Origin: Geomonas edaphica
Lineage (GTDB): Bacteria; Desulfobacterota; Desulfuromonadia; Geobacterales; Geobacteraceae
Length of the DNA stretch: 64,000 bases
Direction: 5' to 3'
Assembly: GCF_004917075.1 (NCBI RefSeq)
Contig: NZ_SSYB01000001.1
Span: 1,285,478 to 1,349,477, forward strand
The notes beneath the pieces were generated by a model. It did not search any database and was not told where the DNA came from. It saw only the letters and a program-made list of their open reading frames with translations. The translations under genes were made by a program, and so were the position numbers. Below, one piece after another: positions 50,230 to 58,848 of this stretch; positions within the stretch are counted from its first letter, which is position 1; each line of letters opens with the position of its first letter.

Positions 50230-50247
50230 TGTTACCTTTTGGTAACA
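50230..50247. promoter_or_regulatory. GTTACC-N4-GGTAAC palindrome in front of the activator gene
   Basis: TGTTACCTTTTGGTAACA, 9 bp upstream of the start codon of the PAS activator. It matches the site upstream of the nrfA promoter, which suggests autoregulation. Confidence 0.65.
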
Positions 50248-50341
50248 GCGATAATAGCTTCGTGGTGTAGCGGCGCCTTGACCGATGTCAAATCATGGGG
50301 ATTTCTGCTCCCAGGGGGGCGACCGTTTTCCCTAGGGCAGA

Positions 50342-51829
50342 CTAGGGGAGTGAAAAATAGAAGGTAGCACCGAAACCCGGCTTCGCCTTGCAGTCGATCG
50401 TGCCGCCGTGGCGCTCTATGATCCGCTTGACGGTCGCAAGCCCGATGCCGGTCCCCTCAAACTGCTGCGCGTTTTCAAGACGCCGGAACGCCTCGAACGC
50501 CTGCGCGGCCTCGGCCTCGTCGAAACCGATGCCGTTGTCACGGACGAAGAAAAAGGCGCCATCGTCGCGCCGCTCAAGCCCGACCTCGATCCGCGCCTCC
50601 GGGCACAACCCGGCGTACTTCCAGGCGTTCTCCATCAGGTTCTGCAAGACGACCCGCAAAAGTCCGGCATCGCCGCGCGCCATCAGCCCGTCGGCGATGA
50701 CGAAAACCGCCTGCCGCCGCGGCTCGCGTGCCCTGAGCTCCGCCGCCATGTCTGCGGCAATGGCAGTGAGATCGACGTCGGCGGGGACGAGTTCGTTCCG
50801 CGCGATGCGCGCGAACCTGAGTAGCGACGCAATGAGCCCCTCCATTTTCGCCGTTGAGGCGAGGATCACGTCGGTGTAGGCCCGCGCTTCTTGGGCGTTT
50901 TCGGCAAAGCTCTCCTTCAACAACTGGCAATACCCGGACACCGCGGTAAGTGGGGAACGCAGGTCGTGCGAAACGGTGGAACAAAAGGCATCGAGATCGC
51001 GGTTCACGGCGGCCAGTTCACCGCTTCGGAAGGAGAGATCGCGATTCATTTCAATCAGGCGCCGCTGCGCCAGGTCGCGCTCGGCGATGGCCATGCGCAG
51101 TCTCCTCGCCCCGAAATGGATGCCGGCCATGCCAATCCCCCAAAGCAGCAGGAAACTCGCGGCGTTCAGTTGGTAGGTCTTTTTGGCGATGTCCCACAAG
51201 GGGGCCATGGGAACCGCGACGCTCAGCCCGCCGCGTACCCCACCCAACCGGCACCCCTGTTTTTGATGGCATCTAAGGCAGGCCTTCTCTGTCTTGAGCG
51301 GCCTCATCAGCCTCAGGTAGCTCCCCCCTGCCATGTGTACCACCATGCTCTCTTCCTCGGAACCGCGCTCGAAGGCAAGCAGGGCGCCCCGCTCCCAGTC
51401 ATCGGCGCGGTTTTCAGGACGAAGCGGAGTGAGACTGGTGATGTGCCCCTTGACGCCGAACGAATCGGAGGCGAGATCGAACACCAGGCGGCTCATGTAC
51501 GAGGGGTTTACCAGGGTGAGGTGGCGACCGGAGGTGGTGACCACGTCCCTCTCCGGGATCCCGGAGAGGTAGGGGTTCGGCTGGATACGGTCGCAAACCG
51601 GCACGTACACCGCACCTGAGGCGGCGTTCCAGTGCCGGTAGACCAGGTCGCGCTGAAAGTTGCTTCTGGCCTGGGTGCGCGCCGTTTCGGCGGCCTGCGA
51701 CATTTCATGGTGGTAGTTGAATACCAGGAGGGTCGCGATGACCAGGGTCCAGCCGGCCGCGAGTCCCCATGTGTAGATGGTCAAAAGCTGAGGTGTCGTG
51801 AAGTGAGCCTGCCTCCTAGCATGGTCCAT
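50342..51829 (-). CDS. Heme-motif sensor histidine kinase (Tll0287-like/DUF3365 domain)
   Basis: 495 residues. A membrane anchor (TWGLAAGWTLVIATLLVFNY) leads to a periplasmic DUF3365/Tll0287-like domain with a c-type heme motif CLRCH (184-188) in EKACLRCHQKQGC. A second membrane segment (AASFLLLWGIGMAGIHFGAR) and a coiled coil lead to the kinase core: STVSHDLRSPLTAVSGY with His about 288, then VRDNGIGFDE and GTGIGLATVKRIIERHGG. The domain should sense redox state or a gas ligand. It lies upstream of the PAS activator on the same strand, with 121 bp between, but that activator has no receiver domain, so the kinase's partner is not obvious. Confidence 0.9.
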   Translation of the reverse strand: MDHARRQAHFTTPQLLTIYTWGLAAGWTLVIATLLVFNYHHEMSQAAETARTQARSNFQRDLVYRHWNAASGAVYVPVCDRIQPNPYLSGIPERDVVTTSGRHLTLVNPSYMSRLVFDLASDSFGVKGHITSLTPLRPENRADDWERGALLAFERGSEEESMVVHMAGGSYLRLMRPLKTEKACLRCHQKQGCRLGGVRGGLSVAVPMAPLWDIAKKTYQLNAASFLLLWGIGMAGIHFGARRLRMAIAERDLAQRRLIEMNRDLSFRSGELAAVNRDLDAFCSTVSHDLRSPLTAVSGYCQLLKESFAENAQEARAYTDVILASTAKMEGLIASLLRFARIARNELVPADVDLTAIAADMAAELRAREPRRQAVFVIADGLMARGDAGLLRVVLQNLMENAWKYAGLCPEARIEVGLERRDDGAFFFVRDNGIGFDEAEAAQAFEAFRRLENAQQFEGTGIGLATVKRIIERHGGTIDCKAKPGFGATFYFSLP

Positions 51830-52006
51830 CCCCCCTCCTATCCGGCCACCCGCATCGGCCGCGGAAAAGTGTCAACGGTACAGCTTGTGGCAGGAAGCAG
51901 GGACATGCATTGACCAAAGTCAATAGAAGCACGTTAAAAATGGAGGCCCTTCTGGAGCGAGGCCTCTGAGGGGAAAGCGCCGGGAGGGATCTTCCCCCCC
52001 GGTAAA

Positions 52007-52555
52007 CTAGCGGCCTGCCACGGTGGAACGCGCCTTCATTACCTCGTCGCGGTCCTCGGCCGTAATGATGATAGTCGAGCAGCTCTTGTTGTGCTCGGTG
52101 ACGGTGGTGTTGAAGGTGGCCCATTGTGCCTTCAGCTTTTCCACATTCTTGCGGGCCGCCTGCACCAGTTTGTTGTGCTCCTCGCTCAGACGGTTGAAGG
52201 GGCCGACCTTGGAGTCCTTTGCCTCGAGTAGCTTTTTTCTCTGTTCCTGAAGTGATGTGGAGCGCTTCGCTACTTCCGCAAGCTGGGCCTTGTTCCGCGC
52301 GATGTCTTCCTCTAGCCCCTTACGCAGCGCCTTGATCTTCGCTTCGGACTCAAGACACATTTTGTATTGCTCCCTCGTCGTGTCCACGGGGGCACCGCTT
52401 GTGCCTTTGACCTCTTTGACCGGCTCCTGCGCAAGCGTCGCACCATCCACCGACGCCACTTTCACCGCGGGAGTTTCCGCCGCCGCAGGCTCGGAAGCGA
52501 GCGCGGGGCGCACCAGAAGAGATACTGCCACAAGCGCGAACAACAAGCGATACAT
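52007..52555 (-). CDS. Exported coiled-coil protein, unknown function
   Basis: 182 residues from the ATG at 52555, with GAGGAGG nine bases upstream. A signal peptide (LLFALVAVSLLVRPALAS) is followed by an Ala/Pro-rich spacer and a long amphipathic helical stretch (residues about 70-165, e.g. EEDIARNKAQLAEVAKRSTS, LSEEHNKLVQAARKNVEKLK). A single pair of cysteines (C at KMCLESE and at NKSCSTI) might form a disulfide. No domain is recognised. Confidence 0.65.
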   Translation of the reverse strand: MYRLLFALVAVSLLVRPALASEPAAAETPAVKVASVDGATLAQEPVKEVKGTSGAPVDTTREQYKMCLESEAKIKALRKGLEEDIARNKAQLAEVAKRSTSLQEQRKKLLEAKDSKVGPFNRLSEEHNKLVQAARKNVEKLKAQWATFNTTVTEHNKSCSTIIITAEDRDEVMKARSTVAGR

Positions 52556-52620
52556 CACACACCTCCTCGATATCATTGCATTAAAAATTGATCGCGATGG
52601 TTTTCTCGCTACAAAACGAC

Positions 52621-53835
52621 CTAGTTTTCAGCCGGGGTTGCCTCCGCCTGGGCGAGCAGTTCGCGCGCTAAAGCGTCGTCGGGATCCAGCATCACCGCCA
52701 TCTTCAGCAGCTCCAGCGCCTCTTCCCTGTGCCCCAACTGCAAACAGGCCTGCCCGAAATCGCGACGCAAGTTGGGCAGAGACGAGTTCAGTTGCAAAGC
52801 GGTCGCGTAGTGCGTTACGGCCTGCTCGTCCCCGAGGCTCGCCAGGAGGTTCGCTAGGGCAAGATGTGCCTCAGCGATGGAGGGATTCGCCTCGAGCGCC
52901 TTCTCGTAGAGTGCACGCACAACGGGAGCGTCGCTCCCAAGCGCCCGCTCGATGGAGGCGAGACCGTAGTAAGCCGGCGCGAGCTTGTCGTTTAGCGCGA
53001 GGGCCTCGGAGAACATCTTCCGCGCCGTTTCCAAATCGTCCTTTAGCAGGTAGACATATCCCAGGTTCACCTTCACAAGCGGTGCCCCGGGATCGAGCCT
53101 TAGGGCGTGGTTCAGATGTTCCATGGCCTCGTCGACACGGTCCGCCCGAAGCAGAGCCGCCCCGTAGTTGCTCTGGCAGTTCACGTGGGAGGGAACAAGC
53201 TTGACCGCCTGTTCGTAAAGTGTCAGGGCCTCTTCGTTGCGTCCGAGATCCTGCAAAAGGACTGCGTAAGTGTAGAGAGCACCGAAGTGGTGCGGAGCGT
53301 GTTTGATGGCCTCTTTAAGTACTGACTCGGCGTAGTCGTAGATGCGCAGGTCATGCAGCGTGTCGCCGAGCTTGTGCAACATGTGCGCGTTGTCCGGCGC
53401 AAGCCCCACGGCGATCTCGAAGCAAACGGCGCTTTCCTTTACGAACCCCTCCCTTTTCAGGAGATCGCCGAACGAGACCAGAAGCGCAGTGACATCACCC
53501 ACCCGCACCGTGACGACGTCTTCGTGCAGCAGGTTGGCCAGTTCCATAGCGACGATGCGGGAGATGCTCTCACCGGTCTCAGCGATGTGTGCGCTCAGGG
53601 CACGCAGCCCCTGCACCGCCTCCTCGACTGCGCCGCTGTCGGCCTTTGCGGCGGCCGTGAAGAAAAGGGCCAGGAAGTCGTTCGCGTCCCTTTCCGTCAT
53701 GGCCTGGTAGGAAGCCAGCGCGGGCTCCACCTCGCCGCGCACGTGCATCGCCAGCGTGGTGATGAAGTTGGCATCGACGACCTGCGTCGCGGTCTTATTA
53801 TCTTGGTTTCCGAACATCCTGCTAAATATGCCCAT
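52621..53835 (-). CDS. Tetratricopeptide-repeat protein
   Basis: 404 residues from the ATG at 53835 (MGIFSRMFGN), which has GGGGA upstream; earlier in-frame TTG and ATG codons are possible. At least six TPR units are visible, such as AHMLHKLGDTLHDLRIYDYA, ALTLYEQAVKLVPSHVNCQS, AMEHLNHALRLDPGAPLVKV and EALELLKMAVMLDPDDALAR. No signal peptide or enzyme domain, so it is likely a cytosolic scaffold or adaptor. Its upstream region holds the 20-bp repeat array. Confidence 0.82.
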   Translation of the reverse strand: MGIFSRMFGNQDNKTATQVVDANFITTLAMHVRGEVEPALASYQAMTERDANDFLALFFTAAAKADSGAVEEAVQGLRALSAHIAETGESISRIVAMELANLLHEDVVTVRVGDVTALLVSFGDLLKREGFVKESAVCFEIAVGLAPDNAHMLHKLGDTLHDLRIYDYAESVLKEAIKHAPHHFGALYTYAVLLQDLGRNEEALTLYEQAVKLVPSHVNCQSNYGAALLRADRVDEAMEHLNHALRLDPGAPLVKVNLGYVYLLKDDLETARKMFSEALALNDKLAPAYYGLASIERALGSDAPVVRALYEKALEANPSIAEAHLALANLLASLGDEQAVTHYATALQLNSSLPNLRRDFGQACLQLGHREEALELLKMAVMLDPDDALARELLAQAEATPAEN

Positions 53836-54420
53836 GATTTTCCCCATGCTTGAGAAGGACAAGCCGCGCGTGAGTCTAATTGCGCCGCAAAGGTAAAGGA
53901 TTCTTTACTCTTTGGCAAGAGTTTGATGCAGTTCGGCGAGGTAAACGTCTCTTTTTCAGCCTGCTCAACGAGGAACGTGGATAGTCGCCCCCAGCGTTGT
54001 TTTAATGATAAAGACGGAAGTCAGCGGAAAAAGACGGAGGTTAGTGGATAAAGATGCAGGTTAGTGGACAAAGACGTAGGTTAGTGGATAAAGACGCAGG
54101 TTAGTGGACAAAGACGAAGGTTAGTGGATAAAGACGCAGGTTAGTGGATAAAGACGCAGGTTAGTGGACAAAGATGCAGGTTAGTGGACAAAGATGCAGG
54201 TTAGTGGACAAAGATGCAGGTTAGTGGACAAAGATGCAGGTTAGTGGACAAAGATGCAGGTTAGTGGACAAAGATGCAGGTTAGTGGACAAAGATGCAGG
54301 TTAGCGGAGTAAGCTAGAAATCACCGGTAAAGACGGGCATCAGTGGGTTTCACGACTTTCTCCCCCTCCCTTTAAGAGAGGGGGAGCTTTGGGGATACGC
54401 CAGAGGTTCTGTTTCCGGCG
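53836..54420. other. Gene-free interval of 585 bp dominated by a repeat array
   Basis: Upstream of the TPR gene. Apart from the tandem array at 54,011-54,330, it shows a short AT-rich stretch near 53,880-53,920 and a GGGGGA-rich palindrome remnant near 54,360. No reading frame is supported, because the 20-bp unit would shift frame every copy. Confidence 0.5.
54011..54330. repeat. Tandem array of about sixteen 20-bp units
   Basis: The unit AAAGATGCAGGTTAGTGGAC is repeated head to tail. The first two and the last units are degenerate, the middle ones vary at a few positions (GACGTAGG, GACGAAGG, GACGCAGG; GGATA or GGACA), and copies about 9-14 are identical. There are no spacers between units. 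Confidence 0.93.
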
Positions 54421-55071
54421 CTACTCGACCACGATACTGATGGTGTTTGCCCAGTCGCCGGCTCCCGCCTTACCTACTAATCTCGCTCTAAGGGAGTACC
54501 TGGCTCCCTTCTTGAAGCCGGTGAGGACCCCTTCGAATTCGGGGAATCCGCCTTTGTATTGCCAGTTCTCCTCAGTCGAGGGGTCTCCCTCGGTGCACCA
54601 GATCTCACAGAACACCGCTCCCCTGGTAGGTGGCACTTTGAACTTGAGCTGCGTCGACGCCCCCTGCTCCACCACCCAACCTAAAGGCTGCGCGGGGGGG
54701 TGCAAGGTACGGGCGGAGCCGGCACCCCGTGGTATTCTCAGCTCATACCCACTTTTCCTTAACGATTCTTCGTTCCCCTGGCAATGAGATTGGATATGGT
54801 GTCCCATGGCGTAGAGGATCCCATCGGTCTCTTTGCGGGTGGCATTACGCAGCTTGATCATACTACGGCTTTTGTCCTGGGCGCCCTCAAAGGCGATCTT
54901 GAGTTGATTGTATTTCTCCTCAAGTTTTTCCGGCGACCCGTGCTCGGGGAAAACCCCGAATTCCGGGTTCCCTTTGGTGGCTTGGATGATCACCCCAACT
55001 TTCAACAGATACTTGGGGTCGGACAGGTGGTCGTAATTGAGGACGAGACTTGCTAACATGGCTGCTGTCAT
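54421..55071 (-). CDS. Fibronectin-type-III-like protein, unknown function
   Basis: 216 residues from the ATG at 55071 (MTAAMLASLVLNYDHL), with AAGGAGGG upstream. The N-terminal about 110 residues are helical (EEKYNQLKIAFEGAQDKSRS). The C-terminal half is beta-rich and resembles an Fn3 sandwich (GASTQLKFKVPPTRGAVFCE, FKKGARYSLRARLVGKAGAG, WANTISIVVE). No signal peptide is visible, which is odd for an Fn3 protein. The layout resembles small proteins I associate with Geobacter genomes, but no function is known to me. Confidence 0.6.
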   Translation of the reverse strand: MTAAMLASLVLNYDHLSDPKYLLKVGVIIQATKGNPEFGVFPEHGSPEKLEEKYNQLKIAFEGAQDKSRSMIKLRNATRKETDGILYAMGHHIQSHCQGNEESLRKSGYELRIPRGAGSARTLHPPAQPLGWVVEQGASTQLKFKVPPTRGAVFCEIWCTEGDPSTEENWQYKGGFPEFEGVLTGFKKGARYSLRARLVGKAGAGDWANTISIVVE

Positions 55072-55261
55072 ATTTGCCCTCCTTCGAGGTTGGTTGGTGG
55101 CGGCATCCCCTGGGGCAACCATACTACATTAACAGCTTCACATTTCAACCCGACACAGTTGAACTGCCTCCCCCCCCCGCCGATCGCTGCTTCCCACTTG
55201 CAGCCAGTCCCCTTTTACAATAAAATAAAATAGTTTTAATCTTTCATCGTAAGGGGGGGCC

Positions 55262-58201
55262 ATGACCTGGGAGCTGCACGTCGCAGAGGCCGAGAATCTG
55301 CTTTCATCTTCGCGTTTACCTTCGTCAACGGAACTGATCAGCCTGATCAAGAGGGTGAACCCTACCCGCCTTCAGCTTCATGACGAGGACCGGAAACGAG
55401 GGTACCGCCTTAAGAACGCACTCCAGAATCTGTTGTTGGAAAATTACGGAGAGGCCTTCCACCTTGCCCCTCACCCCTGCGCACCGGACATCGTGCTGAT
55501 AAAGCACAACACCCTTCCTTCTATCGACGCCTGTCATGCGGTAATGGGTGTCTTTTCTGAGAACGCCCTGCGTACGGTCGCCGTCCCCGAAGCGAAACCG
55601 CAGACGAAGTCCCCCCGGAAAGATAAAGTGACGGCAGAGACGCCCGCCTCCCCAATGGATGTAGTCAGGCAGGCGCAACGACTCCTCGATGAATTCGACT
55701 ACTCGCAGGCGGAAAGGCTCCTTTGCGACATCCGGATAGAGAACAACCGGCACCTCCCCGCCCTCCTCAGGGCGGCGACGATGCTGTTGCAGGATATGGG
55801 GGCCTACACAGCCGCCATCCGGACGCTGCTGGCGCAGCCCAGGGCCGTGTTGAGGGACACGGCGGTAAGGGAACTCATCGCCCTCGCCTACCACCGTAAC
55901 GGCATGCCCCAGGAGGCCCGTGCCCTCTTCGACGGCCTCCACGCCGTCGACCTCGGCAAGAACGCCCTTTGCGCCTACGCCGACATCTCCTTCAAGGACG
56001 GCAACCTCGCTCACGCATGGCATCTTCTGAAAGAGGCGGACGAAAAGGAAGGCTTCATCGTCGAGCACGCCGCCTTGATGAGCAGCGTCGAGACGGCGAT
56101 GCGCCGGGAAGCGCAGCCCTGGGTGCAAAGGGCCGAGGAGGCGCTGACCCTGAACGACATGGAGCAGGCCGAGGCGCAGAGCCGTGAGGCACTAGGCCGG
56201 TGTCCCTCGCTGCAAAGGCCCCGCGAGATCATCGCCATGGCCGCCGCGAAAAGGGAGGCGGAGAAACTGGCCGCGCTCTGGCGGCGGTTGGAGATGAGCG
56301 AGCCCGGCCCGAAGAGGCTGGAGCTGTTGGAAACGCTGCAGGAACATGACACGAAGGCCCAAGAAAGGATCGCTGGTTTGATCGCGGCGGAAAAAGCGGC
56401 CATAAAGAGGTACCAGGTTGAGAGCAAGCTGGAAACGCTCCGCAAGGAAGCTGAGACGCGGAAATGGCAGGAATGCTACGACATCATCGAGTGGCTCTCC
56501 CGCCAGGACGATCACTCCGAAGCGTACCGCGAAGCCTGCGGCGTCTCGCCTTATTTCTCGGTCTTACACCAGAACAGGCGACTCCAGAAAGTTTCCGGAA
56601 AGAGCGCGCGGGAGGCCTGGCTCAGGTTCGTGGAGGCGAAGTCGGCGTTTGAGACGGGGAAACTGGAAGGATGTTTCGAGATCATGGAGGAGATCAGGGA
56701 CTACTTCGGGCACTGCCCGGAATTCGCGGAACCGTACCGCATGATGCTTGAGCGCGAACAGGAAGCGGCGAGAAGCGAAATCGCACTTCTACTGGAACAG
56801 GCGCAAAGTGAACATGCGGACGCGGTGCGGATCGGCACTATCTTCAACCGGATCAGGAAGAGGATGTCGGTTCTCCCCGAAGAGGAACGAAACGCACACC
56901 TAAAAACAATGCGGGAACGCCAGTCCCTGTTAGAGACGGAACCAGACGGGGATGAGCTGGTAAGTGCGTATGCGGTGTGCAGACTGTTCGGAAACCTTCA
57001 AAGGGCCTCTTTACTGCGTGAACACATAGCCGACGAGACTTCGCTGAAAAAGGTGGAGGATGAAGTCGGGGAACTGTTTAAGATCGAGAGGAGCGGCTTG
57101 ACTCTGAATTTTTCCAACGATATGCCGGTCGACCTGACGTCGGAACCGGCACTCGCCTACAGAGGATCCACGGACCGCCACATCTTTTTGACTGGAATGA
57201 AGTATTTCATCCTCGTCGACCTGCACGAGATGAGCGCCACGAGATTCGATTCGATCTACCTGACCGGGGGGCATCTAGTCGATGCACTTCCCGCGAAGGG
57301 CATTTTCCTATTCAGAGGCATTACTGAGACAAACTATGTCGTCCGTGCCGAGCTCACCGCTTCAAAATGGGCGATCACGGCGCTGTTCGACGTCTCAGAA
57401 GCCTTTTTGCTCGAAGAAGGGGCCACCGTCGTCGACATCTACTTAAGCAGCGATAGAGAGACCGACTACTACCTCAACATAAAGTACGAGGACGGCTCGA
57501 GACCAGGGAAAATGGGGCGGATGCGCGTGAGGAGCAGAAACGGCATGGCGGACACCGTGCAGATAAAAGACGAGCCCGTGATCTACAGTAAGCGCCTTTC
57601 AAGCGCACCGGACAGGTTCATCATAGGCGCAACAGACGAAACGAGAATCTGCACAAGAAACCTTACCTACGACTTCATCATGGGGATGACGCCTGATATA
57701 TGGGAGGTCGACGAAGAGAACAGGCACATCTACTACTTCTACAGTCACATACTGAAGAGGGTGGACTTCAAGTTCGACGACTACACCGAATTCCCCGAAT
57801 CGCCCGGGTGCTTCTTTTTCAAGATGAACCACAGAATCCTCGGGGTATCTCCGACCACGAACACCGTCATGATCGCTTTCAAACAGAAAGCGGCGTTGTA
57901 TGATTTCGGCACCAACGAGTTATCTGTCCCCTTCCCGTTCAGTGCAATCGTATCCACAAGGCCGGCAAGAAAGTGGTACTGCTTCGATTACAGCGAAGAG
58001 CGACGGGAATTGACACTCAAAGACGTGACGCGGGAGGTGCGCTCACTGCTAGCATGGAAGCCCCTCCCTCTCGGGGGAGGAAGGAAACGGACCGCGGAGG
58101 AAGTCCAGGAGGCGTACGGGATGCTTTACTTCGGGTATACCTGTGAAGATCCCCCCGAAGACGCTGAAGGTGAAACCGGGGCTTGCGATGAAGCGTCGTG
58201 A
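55262..58201 (+). CDS. Large uncharacterised protein: helical repeats followed by a beta-rich half
   Basis: 979 residues; not recognised. The ATG at 55262 follows AAGGGGGG. Roughly residues 1-110 form a helical head. Residues 130-600 are a long helical solenoid with TPR-like stretches (DYSQAERLLCDIRIENNRHL, AYHRNGMPQEARALFDGLH, ALTLNDMEQAEAQSREALGR). The last about 370 residues are beta-rich with repeated aromatic strands (HIFLTGMKYFILVDLHEMSA, DIWEVDEENRHIYYFYSHIL, RPARKWYCFDYSEERREL), which could be a beta-propeller. There is no signal peptide or membrane segment. It is preceded by the Fn3-like gene on the opposite strand. Confidence 0.7.
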   Translation: MTWELHVAEAENLLSSSRLPSSTELISLIKRVNPTRLQLHDEDRKRGYRLKNALQNLLLENYGEAFHLAPHPCAPDIVLIKHNTLPSIDACHAVMGVFSENALRTVAVPEAKPQTKSPRKDKVTAETPASPMDVVRQAQRLLDEFDYSQAERLLCDIRIENNRHLPALLRAATMLLQDMGAYTAAIRTLLAQPRAVLRDTAVRELIALAYHRNGMPQEARALFDGLHAVDLGKNALCAYADISFKDGNLAHAWHLLKEADEKEGFIVEHAALMSSVETAMRREAQPWVQRAEEALTLNDMEQAEAQSREALGRCPSLQRPREIIAMAAAKREAEKLAALWRRLEMSEPGPKRLELLETLQEHDTKAQERIAGLIAAEKAAIKRYQVESKLETLRKEAETRKWQECYDIIEWLSRQDDHSEAYREACGVSPYFSVLHQNRRLQKVSGKSAREAWLRFVEAKSAFETGKLEGCFEIMEEIRDYFGHCPEFAEPYRMMLEREQEAARSEIALLLEQAQSEHADAVRIGTIFNRIRKRMSVLPEEERNAHLKTMRERQSLLETEPDGDELVSAYAVCRLFGNLQRASLLREHIADETSLKKVEDEVGELFKIERSGLTLNFSNDMPVDLTSEPALAYRGSTDRHIFLTGMKYFILVDLHEMSATRFDSIYLTGGHLVDALPAKGIFLFRGITETNYVVRAELTASKWAITALFDVSEAFLLEEGATVVDIYLSSDRETDYYLNIKYEDGSRPGKMGRMRVRSRNGMADTVQIKDEPVIYSKRLSSAPDRFIIGATDETRICTRNLTYDFIMGMTPDIWEVDEENRHIYYFYSHILKRVDFKFDDYTEFPESPGCFFFKMNHRILGVSPTTNTVMIAFKQKAALYDFGTNELSVPFPFSAIVSTRPARKWYCFDYSEERRELTLKDVTREVRSLLAWKPLPLGGGRKRTAEEVQEAYGMLYFGYTCEDPPEDAEGETGACDEAS

Positions 58202-58203
58202 CA

Positions 58204-58542
58204 TCAGGCTTTCTTGACGTATTCGGACTTCAACTGCATGGCGCCGATGCCGTCGATCTTGCAGTCTATGTCGTGGTCGCCATCGACGAGACGGATGTTG
58301 CGCACCTTGGTGCCGACCTTCACCACGGAGGAGGAGCCCTTGATCTTTAGGTCCTTGATCACGGTGACCGAGTCGCCGTCCTGGAGCACATTACCGAAGG
58401 CGTCACGGACCACGCTGTCGCTTTCCGCGCTCTCGGACTCGGCCTGGGGCCATTCGTTGCCGCACTCGGGGCAAACGTAGAGCGCGCCGTCTTCATAGGT
58501 GTATGCGGAACTGCAGGATGGACATTTGGGCAGGGTTGTCAT
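58204..58542 (-). CDS. yjdM: YjdM/PhnA-family zinc-ribbon protein
   Basis: 112 residues from the ATG at 58542 ([19 protein letters not shown]), with AAAGGA upstream. The zinc ribbon uses CPSC and CPEC with a WPQ segment after; the C-terminal PhnA domain reads [40 protein letters not shown] and [17 protein letters not shown]. The family was once thought to be a phosphonoacetate hydrolase, but this is not supported; the role is unclear. It converges on the large gene with a 2-bp gap. Confidence 0.9.
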   Translation of the reverse strand: MTTLPKCPSCSSAYTYEDGALYVCPECGNEWPQAESESAESDSVVRDAFGNVLQDGDSVTVIKDLKIKGSSSVVKVGTKVRNIRLVDGDHDIDCKIDGIGAMQLKSEYVKKA

Positions 58543-58578
58543 CGGAATCCTTTTGAAGTGTGAGATTTGGTGCGAAAC

Positions 58579-58616
58579 GAAAAAACCCCGGAAGCCGTCG
58601 TGGCCACCGGGGTTTG
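58579..58616 (-). terminator. Hairpin terminator downstream of the former tRNA end
   Basis: Stem AAACCCCGG / CCGGGGTTT with TTTTTT following on the minus strand, 8 bp after the tRNA-Gly 3'-end copy. It is placed as a tRNA terminator would be, and can now also stop transcription leaving the island. Confidence 0.88.
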
Positions 58617-58623
58617 AAATTTT

Positions 58624-58646
58624 TGGAGCGGGAAACGGGGTTCGAA
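58624..58646 (-). other. Attachment site: 3' end of tRNA-Gly (GCC-type)
   Basis: On the minus strand the 23 bases are a T-loop (TTCGAAC), T-stem half (CCCGT), acceptor half (TTCCCGC), discriminator T and CCA. This is the 3' end of the GCGGGAA-type tRNA-Gly. The bases before TTCGAA do not fit a T-stem, so only the 3' end is present. It is the expected left att copy of an element integrated into that tRNA gene. Confidence 0.78.
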
Positions 58647-58848
58647 AGGCCTCCAAGGGTAGAGAGCCACTCAAAAAAATATGTATAATATTAGACAATT
58701 ACAGATAGCCACCTGAATCTTCAGTGTGTCTAAAGTCCATTGCAGTACAGCGTAATTCAGGTGAAATTATCGGGTATAGCAACAGTTCGGATACAAGGTG
58801 TTTTCCCAATAGCACAAAAGACGTGGGCAAGGCAAGCAAGAATGGGAC

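Larger units (their letters stand above)
58543..58848. other. Junction between the core chromosome and the integrative element
   Basis: A gene-free interval of 306 bp. It contains a terminator hairpin (58,579-58,616), the tRNA-Gly 3'-end copy (58,624-58,646), and then an AT-rich stretch leading to the first island gene. Base composition drops sharply from this point. Confidence 0.7.

Noticed and set aside
54011-54330. CRISPR array
   Set aside because: Units are 20 bp and directly adjacent with no unique spacers, and no cas gene lies nearby.
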